Origin: Deinandra increscens subsp. villosa
Lineage: Eukaryota > Streptophyta > Magnoliopsida > Asterales > Asteraceae
Reading direction: 5' to 3'
DNA: 64,000 nt
Assembly (NCBI GenBank): GCA_039602395.1
Contig: JBCNJP010000003.1
Location: forward strand, 28,870,140 to 28,934,139
Both the position numbers and the translations under genes were made by a program. Position 1 is the stretch's first letter; each line of letters starts with the position of its first letter. Shown one piece after another: positions 46,151 through 57,763 of this stretch. The notes beneath the pieces are model-generated. The model was not told the DNA's origin and ran no database searches. It saw only the letters and a program-made list of their open reading frames with translations.

Positions 46151-47936
46151 TGATGTGCAAAAATCGATCTATAAAAATAAACTAATTTATCCTAGACCTA
46201 GACACACTAAATTAAAACCCAATTAACCTCAAACTAGACCGACTCAACAGGCAAGTGAACCTATCGGATGTAGAATAGCTATCGGCAGACCGGGGTCGAA
46301 CCCTAGAGACACTAAAAGACAAAATTAACTAAGAAAAATAAATTACTGATTAATTGATGAAAATTGGTTTTGTTTTGGAGAATTGATTAACTAATTAAAT
46401 TAACTAAAATTAACTAATTAACTAAACTTACTAAAAATAGAAATTGCTAAAAATGGAAAGTTACTAAAAATGGAAAGCAAACCACAAACTCAAACCCTAA
46501 AGACGAAAACCAGATATGACGAGAAATACCACCTAGACCTAGAATCCTAGTTAATGCTAACGACTTCCCTTGAACATGACAATACCGACTAAACCAGATT
46601 CTAAAGATTCAACCTATAGAAAACCTATGAGCCCCCGAAATCCTCTCCGGACGTAACTGACAAGGATCCTAAAGGTTGGAAAACGCTCACTGATTTGTTA
46701 GTTCACTTTTTGAGTACATCCTAACTGATAATTCTACCGCTCAACTAATTGGTTCACCTTTTGAGTATTTCCCAATTCAATTACCCTAACCACACGCGAA
46801 ACTAATCTAGGGCACCTTAAGGCAATAGGAGCTACCTCTAACCACTATAAAGATCACAACTAGCAAATTAGCTAACTACCCTAGGGGACTTCCTTTTGAG
46901 ACAATCCTAATCTAGACAATTAACCAACCCAACTAATTTGACAAGGTTATCCCCTTTTAAGTTCTAACCAAGGCAGAATAAAGCAATCAAAGTATCAATT
47001 ATAGACCAATGTTCTAGTTCGGGACGTCTCCTAAACTATTCTCTAGATGGAAACCCTAAAGCTACCACCTTTAGATGTATTACCCAACCCGAAAGACATT
47101 CGAAGGCAACACAAACACCAATCAACAATCAAAACCCTAATCACAATATGCATACGCAATAATCACAGCAGGTTATAGGAGTTTCAATAGATTATCAACA
47201 CATCGAATATTGTCACAATCAAGGAAAAGTCGGAAAACACTAACTAATCATCAATTGGTCTAGATGGTACAAAAGATTTAGCCAATAACAGTAAACATAA
47301 CTGAGTTCATCATAAAAACAGTAGTAATGATCATGAACACAATCTGGTCTAATGAAAACAAGAGTTAAATCGAAAGATTAAGAACCCGGGAAAGCGATTG
47401 GGAATCTAATTCTTCAATCCTAGAGCTCCAATGGCTTCAATCTCGTTCTTCTGCTCCGAAAATCGTCTTCAGTGGCTCTGAGATACGGCAAGGTGAATGT
47501 AATTCGACTGGAAACCCCGCATTGTATTTATAAGTGAAAAATTAGGGTTTCCTGGAATATTAGCCTCCAAGCGTATCGCTTGGAGGTCTCCTGATCAGTA
47601 GGCGATACGCCTGGACCCACTAAGTGACAAAATAGTCGAGTCAACGTTTAAAACACCGCCTTTGACTTTCTCACAGCAAGCGTATCGCTTGCATCTTCAT
47701 GGGCACTAGGCGATACGCCTAGTGCTTCAAACTCAACATTTTCTTCTTTTTGATCTTCAATTATTGACCAATGCTCGTTTCTCTCGGGACTTGTACCAAA
47801 ACTGCAATTTAACTCCGAAACACACATTAAGACACAAATAATCAAAAACAACTAAAAACCTATGGAAATTCACTCAAAAGACTCTCAAAATGACTCGAAA
47901 ACATAAAGGAAAACCGATGTGTTTTGCAACACATCA
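46151..47936 (-). repeat. 3' LTR of the Athila element
   Basis: 1786 bp. On the minus strand it begins at 47936 with a terminal hairpin (GATGTGTT-GCAA-AACACATC) and ends GCACATCA at 46151. U3 holds four dyad hairpins (47564-47725) and a TATA box (47524-47534). Nearly identical to 55975-57758. Confidence 0.95.
47524..47725 (-). promoter_or_regulatory. LTR promoter: TATA box and four 3-nt-loop inverted repeats
   Basis: The inverted repeats are at 47564-47586 (10-bp arms, loop TAT), 47600-47612 (5-bp arms, loop ATA), 47676-47692 (7-bp arms, loop TAT) and 47703-47725 (10-bp arms, loop ATA). All arms are perfect. The TATA sequence (minus CTTATAAATAC) lies about 30 bp downstream. The same set is present at 57346-57547. 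Confidence 0.7.
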
Positions 47937-47952
47937 AATATCCCCCCACTTA
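47937..47952 (-). other. Polypurine tract of the Athila element
   Basis: The minus strand reads AAGTGGGGGGATATT immediately before the LTR start TGATGTG. Position and purine content fit the plus-strand priming site. Confidence 0.85.
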
Positions 47953-49561
47953 ACCTTTTTTCGTCCCCGAAAAAACCTGCAAATGGAATCATAACCTGAG
48001 TAATTGGTTTCCAACCTTTTCAATTTCATCAATTTCAATTCAATTAGCCTACTTACATTCCGGTCACGATTATCGATATTTCGATCCGATTAAGCCCAAC
48101 ACCAACCTTTGAGCCCCCAAGGTGCTTAGAAATTACTGAATACTTTCCAATCTGCCTATGTGTCCCACTCTAGAAAGATCAAGTTCAACCTAATCCCGAA
48201 TCATATTCAGTTCAAATAAAGGGTAATAAAGATGTACTTTTTTTTCACCCCCCTTAAATCAGATACAAAAATGTCCAAAGAATGATGGAATTAGATGGAA
48301 TGTGAAGTGCTTGAGCATTTATTTTCTAAACTGCCATATCGTTTCACCTTTTTTTCTTTTCTTCTCATTTTTTCCATTTTTTTTCATAATTGGTCAATTT
48401 TACCTAAAATTACCAACGGGCATCATCAGAGGTATTCTTTCACAAGGTCTTACCCCCGAAATCATACGTGAGTATTTTGCCCGCGAGATCCGGAACATCA
48501 TCAGAGGTACTTACCATGGGATACTATCCTTAGTTTGTACATGAGTATTTTGCCCCTTCATTCTAATTCATTAACCAATTATTACCTAGTATGCTCATGA
48601 TGGAAAAATGGGGCGCCGTTATTTCTCGGATTTGCTTTCGCAAAAAGATCATATCGTGCCAGGCATTCTAAGGACATAGAAGTATCTAGCCTAAAGGGGT
48701 CTCTTTCCTCATAATCCTCAGTTTCAGTGTTCCTATCACTTCTAAAATGGGGACCCACTAGCAGACTGATTAATTACCTATTTATACAACAAATATACAC
48801 AATGGGATATTTAATCTTTACTAAGTTAGTTGGGCCTACCAATACATCACTAACCGATAATGTTTTCAACTGTTAATTATATTTATCATTTAAGCACTTA
48901 ATCAGACAACCAATCCTCGGGTTTTACCTATCATCTTGCATTTTAAACTGCAGATTAATCAGAAACATTTTTCACAAATTTTTCAAATTTTTTATATATA
49001 TTTTTTTTTCAAACAAAACTCACACTTTAAATAAACTAACTAAAACCGACTCAACTAACAAGACACGACACGTAGTCTCCACATCCCCACACTTGAAACT
49101 CACATTGTCCCTAATGTGAACTGAGAAACGACGCAAACAAATAAAAATTAAAAAAAAACAGCAAAATAAATAAATAAAGACTGAAAAATAAAAGAACAAA
49201 AAAAATGGAACAGACTCCCCTGATAGAATCGGCATGAATGAAAAGAGTCTCGTTCCTCGCCCTCCAATTCGAACGTGATATCGAAACTCACTAACTCCGG
49301 AATTGCATCAAAAGAAATCGTCACGGACGAAAGCGGCGACTAACAAAACATATTTTAACAACCACAGCAAACCAAAATCACAGCAGCATATATATATCAA
49401 ACAAACCACCCAACCGGTTAACCCCGTACAAATTCCCAAGTATCAGAATATCATAATATTAGTACAGACCATGATAATAAAAACAAAAATAAAGAAAAAG
49501 TACAAGGATGTGAAATAACCGATCAAAAGGCTGCTGCTATCATAATACTGCATCCAACTCC
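47953..49561 (-). other. 3' non-coding region of the Athila element
   Basis: This is 1.6 kb between the third ORF and the polypurine tract. Minus-strand text near 49130-49080 (TTCACATTAGGGACAATGTG, then AAGTGTGGGGATGTGG) is common in plant Athila 3' regions. Poly-T/A stretches at 48340-48400 and 48990-49010. A short direct repeat (CATCATCAGAGGTA..) occurs at 48421 and 48496. No ORF worth calling. Confidence 0.6.
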
Positions 49562-50802
49562 CTACTCCCCAGCATCATCATCAGAATCATTAGGCTCGTC
49601 ATTTCCAGCCTCAGGCTCTCGGAAGAAATCAGGCACCTCGAACCCCTGGGCAATGAACAAACTCCTAATGGCCCGATCCTGCAAATCCATCCTCATAATC
49701 ATCTCATCTCTAACTGCCTCTAATGTCAACGGCTCAGCTCTCGGCGCCCTAACAGGTCTAGCAACCGGAGGCCTCTCAGCCCTCTACGGAATCCTCCTCC
49801 TCGCAGAGGCTCCAACCTCAACCCATCTCGGGGGATCATCAAATGGACAAAAACCAGCCTTCCGCATATCCAGTAAACTATAAGGCAATGTCGGTGGTCC
49901 AGCAGTCAAATGCGAAGGCCTATACCTCTCCAAAACTCCCAAAGGTCAGCCAACCTACCAATATATGGACCTAGATCCAACCTCGCCTCCGGCCCACCCT
50001 TGCGGGGCCGGGCAACTGACTGAATGAAAACCATAGCGAGGTTGGTCGGGTGTCTCTCCACCAACGACCTCAAACAAAACATATCTAACATGTTAATCTT
50101 CTCAGCTCCAACCCGTCTACCAATCAGTGAACATGCCAAAATCCTATGAACATACCGCAGAAGCGGATCCCTAATCGCAGAAGCAACCAAACCGACCGTG
50201 TACGGTGTATCAGAAATCGTCTCCCAGAAAGCTCTCAAGTGACCATCAACAACATACAACTCCTTGGCCTTCTTGGCCGTCCCTCTCAAACTCCTCCTAA
50301 ACTTAGATGTAGCCACCTCCTCCTGTGTATAAAAGCCTAAAGCGACAGCAAACTGAGGTACGCTCATCTCAAACAACCTCCTCCCGAGAGCAAATGAAAC
50401 ACAGACCGGAGAATCAAACTCCTTGATATCATATTTCCATGTCGAATGGAACTCCACGGTCAGCTCCCGGTACTGGGGTCCATCACAAGCTAGGACTCTC
50501 CTCCATCTCTCGTCTAACAGCTTCTCCAACCGAGCCCTCGCTCCCATCCTATCCAGAAGGTCCCAATCGAATGTCCTATGCTGGAGCAAGTCTAGGCGCA
50601 TAAACGTCTCACATCTCTCACCCTCGTAGGTGCCCTGAAACTGCAGTAGAGTGTGATCCTCAATCCGGCGCTCCTCAACCGGCGGCAGCTCCTCCTCGTA
50701 GTTCGGTAAAACCTCGTCTGCCAAATACGGGATCCTCGACCGGTGATGAATCGTCTTGGTCGTTTTCTGCTTCTTCCTCGAACCACTACCAGAGGCCTCC
50801 AT
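49562..50802 (-). pseudogene. Athila third ORF (env-position ORF)
   Basis: The frame from ATG at 50802 runs 298 codons to 49906 (MEASGSGSRKKQKTTK.., basic N-terminus; RLFEMSVPQFAVALGFYTQEE; IRDPLLRYVHRILACSLIGRR near residues 208-228; KINMLDMFCLRSLVERHPTN). It resembles the ATHILA ORF-1 / putative plant transposon protein family found in the envelope position of this lineage. I see no signal peptide or membrane span. A frameshift near 49925 and a TAG near 49790 separate a C-terminal tail, ending DDDAGE at 49565. Function is unknown. A good 3' splice site precedes the ATG. Confidence 0.75.
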
Positions 50803-50805
50803 ACC

Positions 50806-51483
50806 TGCAAAACAGATTTAACAGTGATATCCAAGCAACACACATCAATCACAAACTATTTTTGGATTTTTAATTTTTGAATTTTTTTTTTTTTTGATAG
50901 ACGAAAGAAAAACGGGATTAAAACCTAAAAACAAATTGCTTGACACAGAACGAAAGCGAAAAACACACAAAAGTTTTGGAAAAATCGGGCATGACCCGTT
51001 CGTTTATCGAGCAAAACCAGTTCTTCACAAAACCTGTCAAAAATGTATAAATTCATCCAATTCAACCCAAAATTCCAGATTCAATCATCCCGACCCCAAC
51101 GATGAATCAATAAATATATCAATTAAGCAGGATACATCGTATAAACCTGGCCATGCCAAAGAAAACCCAACCAATACTCACAAAACGTATAGCAATGTAA
51201 CAAAAAAAACAAGGTAGCTAACAAAAGAATTCATCAGAAAGATTAGGGCTAAACAGGTTATTCTCAATACTAAGCAATCCAAAACCCTGCCACATGGTCA
51301 CTAATCCCCAGTAAATTTACACCAACTAAGCATCGCTTGTTTACCAACTTCATCCCAACAAAACCAACTAAGACGTAGCCAAAAACAAATGAACTCTATC
51401 ATATAATCATCTAATTGTAGCCTCGGTCAAGAAAACTAGAACAAAATCAAAACAGAATGCAAAGGGAAAACTAGAAAACAGTA
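50806..51483 (-). promoter_or_regulatory. Probable leader intron before the third ORF
   Basis: The minus strand has a donor-like CCAG|GTACTG at 51484/51483 and a strong acceptor TCTGTTTTGCAG at 50807-50818, two bases before the ATG at 50802. The segment between is AT-rich with no coding content. This would join a GC-rich leader (51490-51870) to the ORF. Confidence 0.45.
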
Positions 51484-51489
51484 CCTGGA

Positions 51490-52050
51490 ATCGCGAATGT
51501 CTAAAGACAGAAATTTTAAGATGAAAGTGATGTCAGTCTCGGGTCTGCGTAATGACGGCGGCTCGCCGGAGCTTAGCCAGTGGCGGCAGCGGCGGCTGCA
51601 GCGATGGCGGTTGACAGTTGATGGTGGGTCGGCCAGCGGCTGTCGCGAGGGTGAGTGGTCAGGGGGGTTGGAGTGGTGGCTGTGGATGGTGGGTTTAGGT
51701 TGCTGTGGTCGACGTCTGGTGGCGAGGTGGCGGCTGGATGGTTGGTGATGGAGGCGATGGCCGGTGACCGGCGGGTGAAGGTGGCGGCGGTACGGTTGGT
51801 AATGGAGGCGGTGGTGTGTGGTGGTTGTGGTGGAGGCGATGGATGGTGTAGGAGGATTAGGGTTAAATGGGGACGAAAGGGGGTTTTAACCGAGATATTT
51901 TTTTTCTCGGTCTCTCACCTGCAAGCGTATCGCTTGCAGGATACAAACCTGTAGGCGATACGCTTGTATCCATTGACCGCCTTTTTTACCTCACTTCCAG
52001 GCGTATCGCTTGGAGAAAGTATCATCCCAGGCGATACGCCTGGAACGATA
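51490..52050 (-). promoter_or_regulatory. Promoter-like spacer upstream of the third ORF
   Basis: Dyad hairpins identical in type to those of the LTR lie at 51918-51940 (10-bp arms, loop TAT) and 52027-52043 (7-bp arms, loop ATA), with two imperfect ones between. They are followed in the minus direction by AACCCTAAT-type leader and a CG/GGT-rich stretch (51530-51860). No canonical TATA is visible. The arrangement imitates LTR U3 plus leader. Confidence 0.5.
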
Positions 52051-52358
52051 TTTCCAGGGAATTTTTGAGATTTCTCATACTTAGTCAATTTTTCGATGTT
52101 TTCACAAACTTCTCATCACCCTGGATTTCAAGCCCTGCAAATTTATACTAACCAATACATACCTGGGACTCCATTTCTGCATGAATTCGCTCTTCCAGAC
52201 ATCTTCAATTCCCTGAAACATCAAACAAACACACAAACGCAAAAACCGAAAAACACGAAAAACGAAAACACAAACACACGAAAGTAATTAGAAAACACAC
52301 AAGCACCTACTATACAAACTCTACAACTCGGATTTTCACCGAGTACTTACCTCCTCAC

Positions 52359-53375
52359 TCATTCTCCATCAATGTTGTGGAGAACCAAGTTCTCCTCATC
52401 CGTCTCAACCGGTCCTCCTATGTAGTGCTTCAACCTATGACCGTTCACTTTCCAAACTCCACTATCTGACTCCAACTGAACCGTTCCATACGGGAACACC
52501 TCCTTCACAACATACGGTCCTCTCCACCTGGATTTCAACTTACCTGGAAAAAGTCTAAGACGCGAATCATATAGCAAAACCCTATCCCCACACTTAAAGT
52601 CTTTCCTACCTCTCAACTTACTATCATGTAACGCCTTTGTGCGTTCCTTGTATCCCCAAGACCTCTCATACGCCTCATTCCTAAGCTCCTCTACCTCATG
52701 AATTTGGAGAAACCGGCTCTTAGCCGCCTTGGCTAAATCAAGATTGATCGATCGAATGGCCCAATAGGCCTTGTGTTCCAACTCAACGGGTAGATGACAC
52801 GTTTTCCCATAAACCATCATGAAGGGTGTGGTTCCTATGGGTGTTTTGAAAGCAGTACGGAAAGCCCATAACGCATCATCTAACTTATCGGACCAATCCT
52901 TGCGATTGCTTCCGACAGTTTTCTCCAAAATCCTCTTAACCCCTCTGTTAGCATTCTCCACTTGACCGCTCGTTTGTGGATGATAAGCGGTCGAAGTCCT
53001 ATGATTCACTCCATATCTAGCTAACACCTTCTCCATTTGGGCATTGCAAAAATGCGTGCCCCTATCACTAATCAACACCTTAGGGGTTCCAAATCTACTA
53101 AACAATGTCCTCAAGAACCTCACAACCACTCGCGCATCATTAGTAGGCAAGGCTTGAGCCTCAACCCACTTAGAAACATAATCAATTGCAACGAGGATGT
53201 ACCGATTCCCCCGGGATGTGGGGAATGGTCCCATGAAATCAATACCCCAAATATCGAACACTTCAACACCTTGGACAGGGTGTTGGGGCATCTCATTCCG
53301 GTGTGAGATGTTACCTGCTCTCTGACACGCATCACACTTCCTAACTAACTCGTGAGCATCCTTAAACAATGTCGG
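52359..53375 (-). pseudogene. Athila integrase (DDE core and C-terminus)
   Basis: This is a 336-codon frame. The N-terminus completes the zinc-binding HHCC motif ([17 protein letters not shown]). The DDE core shows DFMGPFP and [11 protein letters not shown], then [10 protein letters not shown], then [19 protein letters not shown] (D, D, E all present). The C-terminus has [29 protein letters not shown]. The frame is separated from RT-RNase H only by a TAG at 53376-53378 replacing a conserved Trp (GFY-W-PT). Integrase would insert the DNA copy. It is otherwise intact. Confidence 0.9.
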
Positions 53376-54788
53376 CTAATAAAAACCTGAATCTAATACC
53401 TTCCTAGCAGTATAGGTAGGCCCGAAATGTCCACCAACTAAACCCTCATGACAATGCTTAAGGATCTCTAATCCCTCCTCACGACTCACACATCTCCTAA
53501 AAGAACCATCTATCCCAACCCGGAACAAATAAGGACTATCCCAAATGTAGTGCTTAGAATCGTTAAGGAATTTCCTCCTCTGTTGGGACGTCAAACCATC
53601 TAAAATCGTACCATGTGCCAAGTAATTAGCTATATCTGAAAACCATGGCATGCCCTGCTCCTCAGCACTCGTCAATCCTACAAACTCCTCACTAGAAGCC
53701 ATCACACTCTCTAACGGGAATGTATCTCCTATGTTCTCCTTACTCAACCTCTCTCTCTCGGGGTCCTCAAGGCGCGACAAGTGGTCGGCCGCTACGGTCT
53801 CCGCCCCCTTCTTATCCCTAATCTCTATATCAAACTCAGATAACAAAAGAATCCACCTAATCAGGCGAGGTTTCGCGTCCTTCTTCGCAAACAAGTATCG
53901 CAATGCAGCATGATCGGTGTAAACGATGGTTTTGGAAAGAACGAGGTAGGAACAGAATTTGTCGAATGCGTAAACGACGGCGTGAAGCTCCTTTTCGGTG
54001 GTCGTGTAATTCTCCTGAGCGTTGTCTAAGGTCTTGCTCGCGTAGTAAATGGGATGGAAATGTTTCTCTCTACGTTGCCCTAAAACTACCCCTACCGTAA
54101 AATCACTCGCGTCGCACATAAGCTCAAACGGTAAACTCCAATCGGGGGCTATTAAAATAGGCGCACTCACTAACCTCTCCTTCAGAAACTCAAACGCCTT
54201 CAAACAACTCTCATCAAACTCAAAGGCAACATCCTTCTCTAAGAGACGGGTCATGGGTCTAGTGATTTTGGAAAAATCCTTAATGAACCTATGATAGAAC
54301 CCTGCATGACCTAAGAAACTCCTAACAGATTTGACATTAGTGGGTGGCGGAAGTTTGCTAATCGTCTCAATCTTAGCTCTATCAACCTCAATTCCTGCAC
54401 GAGAAATCTTATGACCTAAAACTATCCCCTCGGTGACCATGAAATGACATTTCTCCCAGTTAAGCATCAGTTTGGTCTCTATGCACCTAGCTAACATCCT
54501 CTCCAAATTACCTAAACACTGATCGAAAGAACTCCCAAAAACAGAAAAATCGTCCATAAATACCTCCATGGAAGTCTCGATCATACCCTGAAAGATGGCC
54601 ACCATACACCTCTGAAATGTGGCCGGAGCGTTACATAACCCGAATGGCATACAGCGATACGCGAAGGTGCCGTATGGGCATGTGAAGGTGGTTTTCTCCT
54701 GATCCTCGGGTGCGATAGGAATCTGGAAATAACCGGAAAATCCGTCGAGAAAACAGTAGTACTGCTGACCCGACAAACGCTCCAACAT
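53376..54788 (-). pseudogene. Athila RT (N-terminus missing), RNase H and integrase zinc region
   Basis: This is a 470-codon frame. RT begins at [20 protein letters not shown] and includes the palm, [23 protein letters not shown], and catalytic [10 protein letters not shown]. RNase H follows with [47 protein letters not shown] and [14 protein letters not shown] [10 protein letters not shown]. The first half of the HHCC motif ([21 protein letters not shown]) is at the end. The protease and about 130 RT N-terminal residues are deleted. The TAG at the end is in frame with integrase. Confidence 0.9.
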
Positions 54789-54804
54789 CTGATCGATAAA
54801 GTAA

Positions 54805-55751
54805 TGTCGTTGATTTGTTTCTGCAAAGCATCATACTGGGCTTGAGCAACAATGTCAGAACTCACGTGGTGAACTCCCCGAGATGTAGACCGTGAAGATT
54901 TCGTTGGAGTTAAAGTAGCCCTACGATCACCGGGGTTCTGCTGCTCAGCTAAGGCAAAACTCTCAAACAGGTTCTTGCATTCCTCAATACCCAGCTTCTC
55001 CATCATGTGGCCCCCTGCAGAAATGTTGAATTGTTTTTGCGTTTTGTAGGTGAGACCGTTGTAAAAATTTTCAATGATTGCCCAAGCAGTCAAACCGTGT
55101 TGAGGGCACTTGCTCAAAAGAGTGTTAAAGCGCTCGTACGCAAGATAGTATGGCTCGTCAGGGTCCATGCGAAAAGAGTGAATCTGCTCCCTCATACGTG
55201 CTGCTTTCGCGGGCGAATGATACTTTTTTCAGGAATTTTTGTTGGAGATCGGCCCAAGTGGCAATTGAGTTTGCGGGAAGGGTTTCAAGCCACTGGGCAG
55301 CACGAGCGGTGAGTGAAAATGGGAACAAGCGAAGGTAGACGGTTTCAGGTTGAACGCCATTGAGGCCAAAAGTGGCACAGATACGTACGAATCGTGATAA
55401 GTGAGCGGGTGCGTCCTCCTCATCTAGGCCATGGAATTGAATGGTTTGGGTTAACGTGTTCAGGACATGAGATGGAATTTGCCAGTTGGCAGTGTTAGCA
55501 ATGGTGGTGGGTGCAATGGAAAACCTAGCATCTACGACTCCGTCACTAGCTATTTCATGAACAGTACGTCTAGCAGCCATATTCAAATCAGGAAATGGGA
55601 TGGGCGGAAGTAAACGAGAAACGGTTTTAGGGGTGTGTACCTTACTACCGCGAATGGTCTGGAGACGCTCACCAATGCGCTCATGGATATCTCTCTCGGG
55701 TTCGGACGTAGCAGAAAATTCAGGTGATCCTTTGGAACGAGTATGGGGCAT
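54805..55751 (-). pseudogene. Athila gag, frameshifted and fused to pol remnant
   Basis: Frame 1 (55751-55158) starts MPHTRSKGSPEF and carries the gag core (FHGLDEEDAPAHLSRFVRICATF, VYLRLFPFSLTARAAQWLETLP, WADLQQKFLKK). A one-base change in an A run near 55226 shifts it. Frame 2 (55195 on) continues REQIHSFRMDPDEPYYLAYERFNTLLSKCPQHGL and ENFYNGLTYKTQKQFNISAGG, to [14 protein letters not shown] at about 54808. Sequence then jumps directly into RT. The zinc-knuckle part is missing. Confidence 0.9.
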
Positions 55752-55950
55752 AAACTAGAAAAGCACACAAGAAAAACAATTAAACCTAAATTAACTAAGG
55801 CACACAAAGTAAGGCAGAAAGCAAAAAGGACACAATGTAACACCTAAGACGAAAAATAAAAATTGAATTATACTAAGCACACAAAAACAAAGAAAAACAC
55901 ACAATTAATCCTAATCTAAAAATCAAAGTTAATTTCGCTATTACCAAGTG

Positions 55951-55968
55951 TCCCCGGCAACGGCGCCA
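55951..55968 (-). other. Primer binding site, tRNA-Asp type
   Basis: The minus strand reads TGGCGCCGTTGCCGGGGA, complementary to the 3' end of plant tRNA-Asp(GUC). It lies six bases from the LTR end. This primer is characteristic of the Athila/Tat lineage. Confidence 0.95.
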
Positions 55969-55974
55969 AAAACT

Positions 55975-57758
55975 TGATGTGCAAAAATCGATCTATAAAA
56001 ATAAACTAATTTATCCTAGACCTAGACACACTAAATTAAAACCCAATTAACCTCAAACTAGACCGACTCAACAGGCAAGTGAACCTATCGGATGTAGAAT
56101 AGCTATCGGCAGACCGGGGTCGAACCCTAGAGACACTAAAAGATAAAATTAACTAAGAAAAATAAATTACTGATTAACTGATGAAAAGTGGTTTTGTTTT
56201 GGAGAATTGATTAACTAATTAAATTAACTAAAATTAACTAATTAACTAAACTTACTAAAAATAGAAATTGCTAAAAATGGAAAGTTACTAAAAATGGAAA
56301 GCAAACCACAAACTCAAACCCTAAAGACGAAAACCAGATATGACGAGAAATACCACCTAGACCTAGAATCCTAGTTAATGCTAACGACTTCCCTTGAACA
56401 TGACAATACCGACTAAACCAGATTCTAAAGATTCAACCTATAGAAAACCTATGAGCCCCCGAAATCCTCTCCGGACGTAACTGACAAGGATCCTAAAGGT
56501 TGGAAAACGCTCACTGATTTGTTAGTTCACTTTTTGAGTACATCCTAACTGATAATTCTACCGCTCAACTAATTGGTTCACCTTTTGAGTATTTCCCAAT
56601 TCAATTACCCTAACCACCCGCGAAACTAATCTAGGGCACCTTAAGGCAATAGGAGCTACCTCTAACCACTATGAAGATCACAACTAGCAAATTAGCTAAC
56701 TACCCTAGGGGACTTCCTTTTGAGACAATCCTAATCTAGACAATTAACCAACCCAACTAATTTGACAAGGTTATCCCCTTTTAAGTTCCAACCAAGGCAG
56801 AATAAAGCAATCAAAGTATCAATTATAGACCAATGTTCTAGTTCGGGACGTCTCCTAAACTATTCTCTAGATGGAAACCCTAAAGCTACCACCTTTAGAT
56901 GTATTACCCAACCCGAAAGACATTCGAAGGCAACACAAACACCAATCAACAATCAAAACCCTAATCACAATATGCATACGCAATAATCACAGCAGGTTAT
57001 AGGAGTTTCAATAGATTATCAACACATCGAATATTGTCACAATCAAGGAAAAGTCAGAAAACACTAACTAATCATCAATTGGTCTAGATGGTACAAAAGC
57101 TTTAGCCAATAACAGTAAACATAACTGAGTTCATCATAAAAACAGTAGTAATGATCATGAACACAATCTGGTCTAATGAAAACAAGAGTTAAATCGAAAG
57201 ATTAAGAACCCGGGAAAGCGATTGGGAATCGAATTCTTCAATCCTAGGGCTCCAATGGCTTCAATCTCGTTCTTCTACTCCGAAAATCGTCTTCAGTGGC
57301 AGAGATACGGCAAGGTGAATGTAATTAGACTGGAAACCCCGCATTGTATTTATAAGTGAAAAATTAGGGTTTCCCGGAATATTAGCCTCCAAGCGTATCG
57401 CTTGGAGGTCTCCTGATCAGTAGGCGATACGCCAGGACCCACTAAGTGACAAAATAGTCGAGTCAACGTTTAAAACACCGCCTTTGACTTTCTCACAGCA
57501 AGCGTATCGCTTGCATCTTCATGGGCACTAGGCGATACGCCTAGTGCTTCAAACTTAGCATTTTCTTCTTTTTGATCTTCAATTCTTGACCAATGCTCAT
57601 TTCTCTCGGGACTTGTACCAAAACTGCAATTTAACTCCGAAACACACATTAAGACACAAATAATCAAAAACAACTAAAAACCTATGGAAATTCACTCAAA
57701 AGACTCTCAAAATGACTCGAAAACATAAAGGAAAACCGATGTGTTTTGCAACACATCA
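55975..57758 (-). repeat. 5' LTR of the Athila element
   Basis: 1784 bp, same features as 46151-47936. Dyads at 57386-57408, about 57422-57434 (one arm changed), 57498-57514 and 57525-57547; TATA at 57346-57356. Two bases are missing near 57300 relative to the other LTR (GTGGCAGAG versus GTGGCTCTGAG). Confidence 0.95.
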
Positions 57759-57763
57759 AGTTG

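Larger units (their letters stand above)
46151..57758 (-). mobile_element. Athila-lineage gypsy retrotransposon, 11.6 kb, AGTTG target duplication
   Basis: Boundaries are exact: LTR termini TGATGTG..CACATCA, and AGTTG at 46146-46150 and 57759-57763. On the minus strand the order is 5' LTR (57758-55975), tRNA-Asp primer site, gag, RT-RNase H-integrase, a GC-rich spacer with promoter-like motifs, a third ORF, a 3' untranslated region, PPT, and 3' LTR (47936-46151). The LTRs differ at only about 20 of 1785 positions by eye, so it is young. It lacks protease and the N-terminal RT, has a TAG in integrase, and frameshifts in gag and the third ORF. Confidence 0.95.

Noticed and set aside
49020..49235. 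Phe/Leu-rich ORF as a membrane (envelope) protein
   Set aside because: Arises from an A/T-rich 3' non-coding tract; short, with no conserved context or signal features.
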